This document shows positions 1-8,203 of a DNA stretch of 64,000 nucleotides, piece after piece. The notes beneath the pieces are model-generated. The model was not told the origin of the DNA and did no database searches. It saw only the letters and a list, made by a program, of their open reading frames with translations. The stretch is from Bacteroidota bacterium (GTDB lineage: Bacteria > Bacteroidota > Bacteroidia > Chitinophagales > LD1). The first letter of the stretch is position 1. Every line of letters begins with the position of its first letter. A program made the translations under genes and the position numbers. The stretch covers positions 280,300 through 344,299 of the forward strand of contig JAFDYN010000003.1 of the NCBI GenBank assembly GCA_018267385.1, written 5' to 3'.

Positions 1-44
1 TCTGGTATCCTTTAGGATACTTTTTGATTATGATTATTATCTGG

Positions 45-76
45 TTTGAAAAGCCACCGCCTTTAGCGTAGTTTTG
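45..76 (+). promoter_or_regulatory. Promoter of lipA, Bacteroidota type
   Basis: TTTG at 45-48, a 20-base spacer and TAGTTTTG at 69-76 match the TTTG / TAnnTTTG pattern of the Bacteroidota primary sigma factor. Transcription would start near 80-82, about 15 bases before the lipA start codon. Confidence 0.6.
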
Positions 77-96
77 CCTTCTTTCAGAGCTGTACT

Positions 97-972
97 ATGT
101 CTGATACGATCACACCACTAGAGAGCAAAAGAGTGCCCAAACCGGAATGGCTGAAGATCAAGCTGCCGTCTGGTGTAGAGTACTCTGATGTCAAGAAGAA
201 TATAAAGGATAACCGCCTGCATACTATCTGTGAGAGCGGCCAGTGCCCAAACCAGACTGAGTGCTGGGGCGCAGGTACGGCCACGCTCATGATACTGGGC
301 AATGTATGTACACGCTCGTGCATGTTTTGCAATGTTGCGACAGGTAAACCTGAGAATGTAGACATCACCGAGCCGCTGCGCGTGGCGGAGTCTGTTAAAC
401 TCATGGGCCTACAGCACGTAGTGATCACCTCTGTGGACCGTGACGACCTGACTGATGGCGGGGCTAAGATATGGGCTGCTACCATACGCGCTATCCGCCG
501 TCATGCACCCGGTGTCACGATGGAGACACTGATAGGAGACTTTGCCGGCAGGTGGGAGAACCTCCAGCAAGTAATAGATGTAAAGCCCGAAGTAGTCTCC
601 CACAATCTAGAAACAGTCAAGCGTCTCACCCGCGAGGTACGTGTACAGGCCCGCTACGAGCGTAGTATCGAAGTGCTGCGCCGTCTCAAAGATGGTGGCA
701 TAGAACGGACTAAGTCCGGCATCATGCTCGGCCTCGGCGAGACAGATGAGGAGATATATGAGGCTATGGATGACCTGCGCGGTGCAGGGGTAGATATCCT
801 CACCCTCGGTCAATACCTGCAACCTACGCGGCAGCATCTTGCCGTGCAGCGCTACGTATCGCCGGAGCAGTTTGCGGAGTACAAGAAGATCGGTGTGGAG
901 AAAGGCTTCCGCTATGTGGAGTCAGGACCGATGGTCCGCTCATCGTATCATGCGGAGAGGCATATGATATGA
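97..972 (+). CDS. lipA: Lipoyl synthase
   Basis: Radical-SAM enzyme that inserts two sulfurs into protein-bound octanoyl groups to make lipoyl cofactors for pyruvate and 2-oxoglutarate dehydrogenases and the glycine cleavage system; cytoplasmic. Cys45, Cys50 and Cys56 form the auxiliary-cluster motif (CxxxxCxxxxxC), and Cys71, Cys75 and Cys78 form the radical-SAM CxxxCxxC motif. The conserved RSSYHAE motif near the C-terminus (residues 281-287) supplies the serine ligand. The length of 291 aa is normal. The start follows a good promoter. The stop overlaps the start of the following methyltransferase gene (ATGA), so the two are probably cotranscribed. lipB is not in the window. Confidence 0.97.
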   Translation: MSDTITPLESKRVPKPEWLKIKLPSGVEYSDVKKNIKDNRLHTICESGQCPNQTECWGAGTATLMILGNVCTRSCMFCNVATGKPENVDITEPLRVAESVKLMGLQHVVITSVDRDDLTDGGAKIWAATIRAIRRHAPGVTMETLIGDFAGRWENLQQVIDVKPEVVSHNLETVKRLTREVRVQARYERSIEVLRRLKDGGIERTKSGIMLGLGETDEEIYEAMDDLRGAGVDILTLGQYLQPTRQHLAVQRYVSPEQFAEYKKIGVEKGFRYVESGPMVRSSYHAERHMI

Positions 973-1565
973 GTGCGGGTATAGGCCAGAAATATGATAA
1001 GATATCGCAATGGTGGCACGACCAGCATGTACACTCTGAATATGGCCTACCACAAATACGCCGCGCCATCAGTTATACCTGGGAGAAACGCAAAGCTCTG
1101 GATGTAGGCTGTGGCAGTGGTGGCAGGGTGATAAACTTATTGGCGAGTCATGGCTTTCAGATCACAGGCATAGACGCCTCTGAGCAGATGATAGCACTGG
1201 CGCGCCATCATCATACTAATCCAGAATTTATTGTAGCTGACATTTGCCAATGGGATACTGCGCAAAAGTTTGATCTCATCGTAGCCTGGGATAGCATCTT
1301 TCATTTACCGCTGGATATGCAGCGCCCGGTATTGTCAAAACTGTGTGGTATGCTCCATACAAATGGAATACTGATCTATACATTCGGAGATGAGATAGGA
1401 GAGCATGAGAGCGACTGGCATGATGACAAGTTTTACTACAGTGCCATAGGTATCACTGGCAATCTGGAAGTCATGATGCAAAACAACTGCGAATGTCGCC
1501 ACCTGGAGCTGGATCAATATCCGCAGAAGCATGTATACATGATAGCGCAGAAGATAACTGGCTAA
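969..1565 (+). CDS. Class I SAM-dependent methyltransferase
   Basis: Small cytoplasmic methyltransferase of unknown substrate, 198 aa. The SAM-binding motif I (ALDVGCGSGG) lies at residues 43-52, the acidic residue after strand 2 (GIDAS) at 67-71, and a motif IV-like segment (DLIVAWDSIFH) follows near residue 100. The fold is the type 11/25 Rossmann methyltransferase family, and nothing in the sequence identifies the acceptor. It overlaps lipA by four bases, so translation is probably coupled. Downstream lie two GC-rich palindromes that may end the transcript. Confidence 0.85.
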   Translation: MSAGIGQKYDKISQWWHDQHVHSEYGLPQIRRAISYTWEKRKALDVGCGSGGRVINLLASHGFQITGIDASEQMIALARHHHTNPEFIVADICQWDTAQKFDLIVAWDSIFHLPLDMQRPVLSKLCGMLHTNGILIYTFGDEIGEHESDWHDDKFYYSAIGITGNLEVMMQNNCECRHLELDQYPQKHVYMIAQKITG

Positions 1566-1601
1566 GTTTTCACCTTAGCAGAGGTCTAATAGAGTGGCTG
1601 T

Positions 1602-1666
1602 TTAAGTCTCCCCTTCAGGGGAGATTTAGTGGGATGGCTGTTAAAGTCCCCTTTGGGGATTTAGGG
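1602..1666 (+). repeat. Two copies of a dispersed palindromic (REP-like) element
   Basis: Two adjacent elements, 1602-1632 and 1641-1666, each have the pattern TTAA(A)GTC, a C-rich arm, a short loop, a G-rich arm, then GATTTAG and G-run. Related copies lie at 11195, 20243, 29738 and 38840. Each can fold into a strong hairpin, and all lie just outside genes. Confidence 0.7.
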
Positions 1667-1675
1667 TCTTGGAAC

Positions 1676-2428
1676 TTATCCCGGAAAGATCGTTCCGATG
1701 ATCTTGTCATCGCCTACCTTGGCCCAGCGCACTTTCAGGTCGCCATTTGTGTAGGTCCTGTAGCCAAATTTGACTTCATTCACGCCTCCGGCTGCAAATG
1801 AATCTTGCGCCTCGCTGATGATCCGCTCTACATCCAGTACATTGGCCATGGTTTCCTCTATACTCCAGTACTGCTTATCCGCTGGCTGGTTGAGCAGTTT
1901 CAGCAGGGGAGCAGAGTGGTATACAGTACGCTTTACGAGGTCTACCTCTATATAACCCGCGTTGTATAGCATTTGTATATTGGCAAAGCGCTCTTCACCT
2001 TTATTCAGCTCGGAGGCTACGCTGGAGAGTTGCTTATTGAGGTTGAACCGCTCAAAGGCAAACATGATAGACGAGATCAGCACCTTGCCATCAAACTTGC
2101 CCTTCACCAGAAAGTCCTGTGCACCATAGCGCACTGTCTCCAGGCCTACCTTCTCGTCTACGAGTCCTGTTAGCACCACTACCAGGTTGTTGGGGTATTT
2201 CTCCAAGAGTTTCTTGATGGTATCGAGGCCTACGCTATCAGGTAGGTTCAGGTCCATGAGGATGATGTCAAACTGATTGGCATCAAGCAGCTCATAGGCG
2301 GCCTTCATGCAGTCTCCGTGAAAGAAGTTGAACTTCGGTGACATAGACTCGCCGAGGTAAAACTTGATCAGGAATGCATCACCTGCATTGTCCTCTATCA
2401 GTAGTACTTTGAGTTCCTGCTTATCCAT
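1676..2428 (-). CDS. Response regulator with C-terminal PAS-like domain
   Basis: 250 aa. Residues 5-125 form a receiver domain: acidic pocket E12/D13, phosphoacceptor Asp59 (IILMDLN), switch Thr87 and Lys109. A short helical, probably coiled-coil stretch (about 125-150) leads to a PAS-like C-terminal domain of about 100 residues with no DNA-binding or enzymatic motif. It probably relays signals by protein contact. It lies six bases downstream of another receiver-domain gene in the same direction, so the two form an operon. No kinase is adjacent; the nearest is the hybrid-sensor-like kinase at 8204, on the other strand. Confidence 0.85.
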   Translation of the reverse strand: MDKQELKVLLIEDNAGDAFLIKFYLGESMSPKFNFFHGDCMKAAYELLDANQFDIILMDLNLPDSVGLDTIKKLLEKYPNNLVVVLTGLVDEKVGLETVRYGAQDFLVKGKFDGKVLISSIMFAFERFNLNKQLSSVASELNKGEERFANIQMLYNAGYIEVDLVKRTVYHSAPLLKLLNQPADKQYWSIEETMANVLDVERIISEAQDSFAAGGVNEVKFGYRTYTNGDLKVRWAKVGDDKIIGTIFPG

Positions 2429-2434
2429 TGGTTA

Positions 2435-2890
2435 CTATTCTAGAGAGAGTTTTACGGTCTTAAACCAAAAAGCGTCCATCTGCTGTATCACTCTGGTGAA
2501 GTCATCAAAATCTACGGGCTTCAGGATATAAGCGTTTGCGTGGGTGTCATAGGCTTTGAAGATGTCGTGATCTGCCTCAGAGGTGGTCACGGCCACTACC
2601 GGGATGCGTTTCAGCTTCGGAGAGGATTTGATCTCACGCAGGATCTCTATGCCATTGCGCTTGGGCAGGTTCAGGTCCAGCATGATGATGTCCGGGCGGT
2701 CTGCTGCGCTGTACTCGCCTTCTTTATTGAGGAACGGCATGACCTTGTCTCCGTCAGAGATCACATCCATGTCTATCTCTATCTTGCACTCTTTGATAGC
2801 CTCCTGGGTCAGGCGTATATCGCCGGGGTTGTCCTCTACCAGGAGCAATCTTTTGCGCCTTTTGCCCTTGTTCGGGATTATTTCAGTCAT
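2435..2890 (-). CDS. Single-domain response regulator (Rcp1-like)
   Basis: 151 aa consisting of one receiver domain after a basic N-terminal tail. Visible are LVEDN (E19, D20), phosphoacceptor Asp72 (MLDLNLP), Thr102/Thr103 and Lys124 (ILKPVD). The long insertion and the ending resemble Rcp1-type regulators, which partner phytochrome-like kinases. First gene of a two-gene operon with the regulator at 1676. The kinase at 8204 has the phytochrome-type HisKA sequence, so it is a possible partner, but that is inference only. Confidence 0.88.
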   Translation of the reverse strand: MTEIIPNKGKRRKRLLLVEDNPGDIRLTQEAIKECKIEIDMDVISDGDKVMPFLNKEGEYSAADRPDIIMLDLNLPKRNGIEILREIKSSPKLKRIPVVAVTTSEADHDIFKAYDTHANAYILKPVDFDDFTRVIQQMDAFWFKTVKLSLE

Positions 2891-3020
2891 TGCTAGTGGG
2901 TCTTATACCTTAAACGCAATCGGAGCGAATAAGTTCCGTCGCTAAGTTGCTCCTTTTGCGCTAATATAAAAAAGGAAGATACAGTTTTTCGCCGTGTTAT
3001 TCAGGCTTTATACCCTTCGG

Positions 3021-4223
3021 CTATTTTTCGGCAGGCATCACCTTCTCTATGGAGATACCGTTAGCACCCATGTTGAGAGATGGATTGCTTTGTGCCGGCA
3101 GCTGATTGAAGAAGTCTTTATAAGTATTGCCGATGATCGTATAACCTCCTGTATTGAGGTCAAAGAAAATGTCATTAAGCAGGTTGATATTGGCTCCTGT
3201 GCCGGCATTCTTATAAAAGCCCTGATTGGCGGCGTTGACCTTGGTAGGTGTCAGCTTGATCCGGTTAAAGTTCAGAACGACATTATCTGTGCTGCCACTC
3301 AGGTAGATACCATACATGGTACCATCTCCACCCACATTCACCGCGTTATTTGAGAGGGTAGCATATTGCTCCGGTGTACCTTCGCAGTTATTGAGCACTA
3401 TGCCATATACACCGTTTACTACATTGATCACGTTGTTGCTCACGATCATGTAGGGTTTGATATCATTCATATACAGGCCGCGAAACTCCTTGTAGGTAGA
3501 TACGGAGCTGATCACGTTATTGGTCAGGACAGGTGATTTCTCATTGTATAGCGTGATCGCTCCCTCGTACTGATTGAAGAAAAGACAGCCGGTGATATTC
3601 GTTCTCGTATCCTGAGGGCCGGTCCCACCTTTGTAGATGCCTACACTGCCGTTATTGATAGAGCAGTCTTCAAAGGATATTTCACTCTTCACATCTCCTG
3701 CGGTACTGTAGATCACCGCATTGTTGGCACCCGTAGTAGAGTGCTCCATACCGTTAAAGGTGACATTATTGAACCGGATCTTGCGGCAGGCACCATCCAG
3801 CTTCACTGTATTGCCGGTATGTCCGGTCCTGTTTTCTATCGTGATATTAGAGAAGGAGATATTGCTGGCGCTGTAGAGGCGCAGCGTATACTCGGCATCA
3901 GGCGAGGACGATGTGATGACCACATCAGAGCCATTGCCACGGGCAGACTCAAAGCTCACTGTATTCTGAGCTGATACACCGCTGATAGCACTCAGGTCCA
4001 GCTTCTCGGGATACGTACCATCCTCTATCAGAAAGGTGACGGGCCCGCTCACGCCACCACACTTTAGCGCTGCTACCGCATCAGCTACTGTCTGGTAGTC
4101 TGGTTCATCTTTGCCGATCTTGATCTCACCTGACAGAGGGGTACAGTCACCGGCGTAGGCCACAGCTGTAGCCATGTATAGGAGGGTACAAAGGAATACT
4201 CTCAGATGTATTGGGTTGTGCAT
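3021..4223 (-). CDS. Secreted right-handed beta-helix protein (paralogue 1)
   Basis: 400 aa. An N-terminal signal peptide (hydrophobic residues about 8-24, cleaved near AYAG) is followed by a body of short repeated strands rich in N, S and T with asparagine ladders (for example SNNVI and NNAVI), typical of a right-handed parallel beta-helix such as pectate-lyase-like proteins. It is clearly paralogous to the two genes upstream: all three share the DCxPLSGE-like N-terminus, a TFESARGN/EKGN motif, the GSVG(I/L)YKGG motif and a near-identical C-terminus (TYKDFFNQLPAQSN). No T9SS sorting domain is visible. Function unknown; carbohydrate binding or cleavage, or adhesion, are possible. Confidence 0.8.
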   Translation of the reverse strand: MHNPIHLRVFLCTLLYMATAVAYAGDCTPLSGEIKIGKDEPDYQTVADAVAALKCGGVSGPVTFLIEDGTYPEKLDLSAISGVSAQNTVSFESARGNGSDVVITSSSPDAEYTLRLYSASNISFSNITIENRTGHTGNTVKLDGACRKIRFNNVTFNGMEHSTTGANNAVIYSTAGDVKSEISFEDCSINNGSVGIYKGGTGPQDTRTNITGCLFFNQYEGAITLYNEKSPVLTNNVISSVSTYKEFRGLYMNDIKPYMIVSNNVINVVNGVYGIVLNNCEGTPEQYATLSNNAVNVGGDGTMYGIYLSGSTDNVVLNFNRIKLTPTKVNAANQGFYKNAGTGANINLLNDIFFDLNTGGYTIIGNTYKDFFNQLPAQSNPSLNMGANGISIEKVMPAEK

Positions 4224-4334
4224 CTTGTATCAGTCGCGACAGCTGCTGGGGGCAGCATACCGTCCTGTTTTAACGAATAATTCCGTAAAAGGTTCCCCGC
4301 TAAGATGCAATTTTTTGATTAATAAGCAAATAAA

Positions 4335-4358
4335 AGGTTCCGCTTTTCGGCGGAACCT
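4335..4358 (-). terminator. Rho-independent terminator
   Basis: Nine-base-pair stem AGGTTCCGC / GCGGAACCT with a six-base loop. On the minus strand it is followed by a T-rich stretch. It ends the transcript of the beta-helix gene at 4394-5587. Confidence 0.75.
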
Positions 4359-4393
4359 AACCTTTCTCATATCAATCTTTCAAAAAAAACAAA

Positions 4394-5587
4394 CTAATTG
4401 GCCGGAGTCACTTTTTCGATCATGATGCCATTGGCAGAGACCGTGAGGCTGGCATTGCTTTGAGCCGGCAGCTGGTTAAAAAAGTCCTTGTACGTATTGC
4501 CCAGTACGGTGTAGCCACCTGTGCTGAGGTCGTAGAAGATGTTGTTCATTACATTGATGTTAGCACCGGTAGCCTTATTGGTGTAGTATGCCTGGGCAGA
4601 CTTGTTATCCTTTGAGGTGGCCAGTTTCACACGGTTAAAGTTAAAGACGATATTGTCTGTTGAGCCGGTCAGGTAGAGGCCATACATAGCGCCCTCGCCG
4701 CCTACATTTACTGAGTTATTAGCTATCGTACCATAGTTGTCGGCCTGGCCTTCACAGTTATTCAGTGCTATGCCATAGGTACCATTCACAGAGTTGATCA
4801 CATTATTGCTGATCACCATATTGCCTGTCACGTGGTCCAGTGCTATACCCTTGTAGTCTTTGCTGGTAGAGATAGAGCTGATCACATTGTTGCTCACTAC
4901 TGGCGCTGCTTCGTTATTCAGCTTCATCGCGCTCTCATACTGATTGAAGAAGAGTGTGCCTTGTACTGTAGTGCGGGTGTCAGCAGTAGCAGCGCCACCT
5001 TTGTAGATACCTACGCTACCGTTATTTACCTCGCAGTCCTCAAAGCTGATGTTGCTCTTGGCACCGCTGGCTGTAGAGTAGATCACAGCGTTATTGGCAC
5101 CGTTGCTCTGGCGCTGAGTGCCATTGAATACCACATTGCGGAACTTCACGTTTTTGGTGGTTCCCTCCATCTTTACGGCATTGCCCGCAAAGCCTGTGGC
5201 ATTGTCTATAGTGAGGTTGGCAAAGGAATAGAAGCTCGCATTGCTCAGGTGCAGCGTGTACTCGGCATCCGGAGTAGGAGAGACGAGCACTACATCATTG
5301 CTATTGCCCTTCTCAGACTCAAATGTGATATTGTTTTGTGCTGATATACCAAAGATATCGCCCAGCTCTACTTTCTCCGCATAGCGTCCATCAGCTATGA
5401 GGAAGGTAACAGGGCCATTCACGCCACCACACTGCAGGGCCGCTATAGCTGCTGCTACGGTAGGATAGTCGGCATCGCTGCCACCTATGTGGTACTCACC
5501 CGAGAGGGCAGAGCAGCCGCTGGATGCGGATATGGTCAGTGCAGGTGCGAGGAGCAGGGCTGCGAGGAGTGTTTTGAAAGTTGACAT
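4394..5587 (-). CDS. Secreted right-handed beta-helix protein (paralogue 2)
   Basis: 397 aa from the start chosen here. The reading frame is open for 35 more codons upstream, but the signal peptide begins at the Met encoded at 5585-5587 (MSTFKTLLAALL...), and a promoter occupies 5638-5668, so the longer form cannot be made from that promoter. After the signal peptide comes the same N/S/T-rich beta-helix as in its neighbours, with two conserved cysteines in the GCSALSGE-like N-terminus and Cys near CGGVNGPVTF. It has its own promoter and terminator, so it is a single-gene unit. Substrate unknown. Confidence 0.82.
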   Translation of the reverse strand: MSTFKTLLAALLLAPALTISASSGCSALSGEYHIGGSDADYPTVAAAIAALQCGGVNGPVTFLIADGRYAEKVELGDIFGISAQNNITFESEKGNSNDVVLVSPTPDAEYTLHLSNASFYSFANLTIDNATGFAGNAVKMEGTTKNVKFRNVVFNGTQRQSNGANNAVIYSTASGAKSNISFEDCEVNNGSVGIYKGGAATADTRTTVQGTLFFNQYESAMKLNNEAAPVVSNNVISSISTSKDYKGIALDHVTGNMVISNNVINSVNGTYGIALNNCEGQADNYGTIANNSVNVGGEGAMYGLYLTGSTDNIVFNFNRVKLATSKDNKSAQAYYTNKATGANINVMNNIFYDLSTGGYTVLGNTYKDFFNQLPAQSNASLTVSANGIMIEKVTPAN

Positions 5588-5637
5588 TTTTGAAAATTGA
5601 AAGGTTTGAAAAATGGGTTTGCGATTGATTGATATTA

Positions 5638-5668
5638 TCAAGGTAAACCGACCCATGACTTTTGTCAA
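5638..5668 (-). promoter_or_regulatory. Promoter of beta-helix paralogue 2
   Basis: On the minus strand TTGACA, a 17-base spacer and TACCTTGA. The same TTGACA-N17-TAnnTT layout precedes paralogue 3 (7073-7103) and the small secreted protein at 39987. Confidence 0.55.
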
Positions 5669-5677
5669 TACCTCATC

Positions 5678-5691
5678 CGGAAAATGTTTCA
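5678..5691 (-). promoter_or_regulatory. Conserved 14-bp box upstream of the promoter
   Basis: TGAAACATTTTCCG, on the minus strand, lies exactly nine bases before the TTGACA element. An identical box lies at the same distance before paralogue 3 (7113-7126). Candidate operator or activator site, or simply conserved duplicated sequence. Confidence 0.5.
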
Positions 5692-5772
5692 AAACCTGGG
5701 ATATTATTTTTCAAAGCTCTGATAATGAGGAGGGAAAAATCTCAGCCCGCTGCTGATGACAGACCTAAAAAA

Positions 5773-5802
5773 GAAAGTCCCGGCCTTCAGACCGGGACTT
5801 TC
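5773..5802 (-). terminator. Rho-independent terminator
   Basis: Perfect eleven-base-pair stem GAAAGTCCCGG / CCGGGACTTTC with an eight-base loop, just downstream of beta-helix paralogue 3 and followed on the minus strand by a T-rich run. Confidence 0.8.
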
Positions 5803-5828
5803 CTTCATATCAGATCTTTCAAAAACTA

Positions 5829-7019
5829 TTAGTTGGCAGGAGTGACTTTCTCTATCATAATACCATTAGCAGATACGCTGAGAGAGGAGTTGCTCTGAGA
5901 TGGCAGCTGGTTAAAGAAATCCTTGTAAGTATTACCCAGGATCGTGTAGCCGCCAGTGTTGAGATCAAAGAAGATATTGTTCAGCAGATTGATGTTCTGG
6001 CCGCTGCCTGTATTCTTATAGTACGCCTGATTTGACGCGCTGGCACCGCCCGGGGTCAGCTTCACGCGGTTAAAGTTGAATACGATATTATCTGTAGTAC
6101 CTGTCAGGTAGAGGCCGTACATAGCTGAGCTGCCTCCTACATTCAGAGAGTTATTGGTCACACTGCCAAAGTTATTGGCCAGGCCTTCGCAGTTGTTCAT
6201 AGCCAGGCCGTAGGTGCCGTTGACAGCGTTTACTACGTTATTGCTCACTACCAGGTTGCCGCTCACTTTATCCAGAGAGATGGCTTTGTAGTTCTTGTAG
6301 TTTGATACGGTGCTTATCACATTATTGCTGAGTATAGGGGCGTTTTCGCCGGTCAGGGTGATGGCGCTCTCATACTGATTGAAGAAGAGGGTGCCGGTCA
6401 CAGAGGTACGGGTATCAGCATCAGATGCGCCGCCTTTGTACAGGCCTACGCTGCCATTGTTTACCTCGCAGTCTTCAAAGCTGATATTGCTTTTTGCTTC
6501 GTTTGAGGTAGAGTAGATCACCGCGCTGTTGGCGCCGGTAGCCGGGCGCTCGTTGCCGTTCAGCACTACATTCTTGAAGGTGATATTGCGGGTAGGACCA
6601 TCCAGGCGCACAGTGTTGCCGGTGTTGCCCGTCTTATTTTCTATCGTCAGGTTTTCAAAGGAGATATACGATGCATTATTCAGACGTACTGTGTATGGCA
6701 CATCCGGTGAGGTAGAGGTCAGCACTACGTCAGAGTTATTGCCCCTGGCTGATTCAAATGTGATCGTATTCTGTGCAGAGGCACCCTGTATGTAGGAGAG
6801 GTCTATGCGCTCGTTATATTGGCCGTCTGCCAGCAGGAAGGTGACCGGGCCATTCACACCACCGCACTTCAGCGCAGATACTGCCTCGTCTATAGAGGCA
6901 TAGTCGCCGTCGTCCTTGCTTATCTTCAGCTCACCTGAGAGGGGATTGCAGTCACCCGCCAGCACAGTCATAGCCGGGGCGATCAGCAGGGCAGCGAAAA
7001 GGGTTTTAATAGTAGCCAT
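5829..7019 (-). CDS. Secreted right-handed beta-helix protein (paralogue 3)
   Basis: 396 aa from the start chosen here, the Met at 7017-7019 that opens a clear signal peptide (MATIKTLFAALLIAPAM, cleavage near LAG). The open frame continues upstream through the promoter region and is disregarded. The mature part is a beta-helix with the family signatures ITFESARGN, SFEDCEVNNGSVG and NTYKDFFNQLP. It is somewhat closer to paralogue 2 than to paralogue 1. Function not recognised; three tandem copies with separate promoters suggest dosage or antigenic/substrate variation. Confidence 0.82.
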   Translation of the reverse strand: MATIKTLFAALLIAPAMTVLAGDCNPLSGELKISKDDGDYASIDEAVSALKCGGVNGPVTFLLADGQYNERIDLSYIQGASAQNTITFESARGNNSDVVLTSTSPDVPYTVRLNNASYISFENLTIENKTGNTGNTVRLDGPTRNITFKNVVLNGNERPATGANSAVIYSTSNEAKSNISFEDCEVNNGSVGLYKGGASDADTRTSVTGTLFFNQYESAITLTGENAPILSNNVISTVSNYKNYKAISLDKVSGNLVVSNNVVNAVNGTYGLAMNNCEGLANNFGSVTNNSLNVGGSSAMYGLYLTGTTDNIVFNFNRVKLTPGGASASNQAYYKNTGSGQNINLLNNIFFDLNTGGYTILGNTYKDFFNQLPSQSNSSLSVSANGIMIEKVTPAN

Positions 7020-7072
7020 CACTTGGATTTTTGAAGGTTTTATTGAAGGGGTTTTAATAATGTCTTTAGAGT

Positions 7073-7103
7073 TTAAAATAAAGTGCCACTGCTGCCTTGT
7101 CAA
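7073..7103 (-). promoter_or_regulatory. Promoter of beta-helix paralogue 3
   Basis: TTGACA, 17-base spacer and TATTTTAA on the minus strand; same spacing as the promoter of paralogue 2. Confidence 0.5.
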
Positions 7104-7112
7104 TGGGCCCTT

Positions 7113-7126
7113 CGGAAAATGTTTCA
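7113..7126 (-). promoter_or_regulatory. Conserved 14-bp box upstream of the promoter
   Basis: Identical copy of the TGAAACATTTTCCG box at 5678-5691, again nine bases before TTGACA, although the nine intervening bases differ between the two genes. Confidence 0.5.
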
Positions 7127-7337
7127 CTGCCGGAGCGTAAGTGCATGTGAGTCAGGCAGAAAGAATTTTTGAGAGGCTCAATTTTACGAGTGCAGCGTAC
7201 CTGCTTTACCCAAACAAATATCTGTATTTTATCTTATAAAAGTATTTTTTTGTGACAAAATTCGGGCTAGTGGGGCAAAGACTCCTGCCAAATCCGCCTT
7301 TAACCCTTTTTTCGTTTATCTATCTGGTCTTCAGTAT

Positions 7338-7345
7338 TAGATTTG
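7338..7345 (+). promoter_or_regulatory. -7 promoter element
   Basis: TAGATTTG is an exact match to TAnnTTTG, 43 bases before the glutathione-peroxidase-like gene. The -33 region (TTCG at 7311-7314) is weak. Confidence 0.45.
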
Positions 7346-7388
7346 TCTCTGATATTATTGATAGCTCAACTTTAAATAACTACATAAA

Positions 7389-7931
7389 ATGAAAAGCATC
7401 CTTCTCGCAGCACTCCTGCTCATCGCGGCTCCGGCCGGCAAGACCATCTATGACTTTAAGATGAAAGACATAGACAGCAAAGAGACCTCACTATCTGCCT
7501 ACAAGGGGAAAGTGGTACTCATAGTCAACGTAGCCTCTCTCTGCGGCAATACCCCTCAATACAAGGACATACAAGCTACCTACCTCAAGTATAAGGATAA
7601 GGGCCTCGTGGTTTTGGGCTTTCCGGCCAATAATTTTATGAGCCAGGAGCCCGGCAGCAATGAAAAGATCAAGAACTTCTGCTCTACCGAGTACCATGTC
7701 ACCTTTCCGATGTTTAGCAAGATATCTGTGAAAGGCAAGGACATGGACCCACTCTACAAGTACCTGACAGAAAAGTCAGAAAACGGTGTGATAGATGCTC
7801 CGGTCAAGTGGAATTTCCAGAAATTTCTCATAGGCAAGGACGGCCATGTCATCACCAGCTATGCGCCCGGCACACTCATCACCTCACCTGAGATGGTGAA
7901 AGGTATAGAGGCCGCCCTGGCTGCTAAATAG
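7389..7931 (+). CDS. Exported glutathione-peroxidase-like thiol peroxidase
   Basis: 180 aa with a short hydrophobic N-terminus (residues 1-16) that probably sends it to the periplasm. GPx-fold features: peroxidatic Cys52 in ASLCGNTPQY, a second Cys98 in the position of the resolving cysteine of thioredoxin-dependent GPx, and Trp141-Asn142 of the catalytic tetrad. The usual Gln of the tetrad (NQF) is Asn82 here (GFPANNF). Such enzymes reduce peroxides, usually with thioredoxin rather than glutathione. A second GPx gene lies at 26813, next to thioredoxin. Confidence 0.88.
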   Translation: MKSILLAALLLIAAPAGKTIYDFKMKDIDSKETSLSAYKGKVVLIVNVASLCGNTPQYKDIQATYLKYKDKGLVVLGFPANNFMSQEPGSNEKIKNFCSTEYHVTFPMFSKISVKGKDMDPLYKYLTEKSENGVIDAPVKWNFQKFLIGKDGHVITSYAPGTLITSPEMVKGIEAALAAK

Positions 7932-7996
7932 TGGGCTGCGGCCTGATGGCAGCGGGCTATCATGGCTTACAGCTTCAAACTCATTTCCCTTTATCA

Positions 7997-8035
7997 AGTG
8001 AAAAGGATCGCTGCGGCGGTCCTTTTTGTTTCACT
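7997..8035 (+). terminator. Rho-independent terminator
   Basis: Imperfect long stem beginning AGTGAAAAGGA and returning with TCCTTTTT..TTTCACT around a GC-rich tip; ends the peroxidase transcript. The rest of 7932-8203 holds no credible gene. Confidence 0.65.
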
Positions 8036-8203
8036 GACATATATGCAGTTGGATTGCATGTGCTGCTCTTCTGGCTATCACCCTTTATATTGTCGCCCGG
8101 AAGGAGAAAAAACGTGAAACACAAGTTTTAACTTGTATAAAAGAGTCCTACAGATATTCTGATTTTTCTGATACCTCCTATCTTCAAGCGATAAACCTAT
8201 CTT

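Noticed and set aside
7932..8203. A short open frame at 7931-8131
   Set aside because: It spans the peroxidase terminator, has no start context and no family similarity; only the terminator is credible in this gap.
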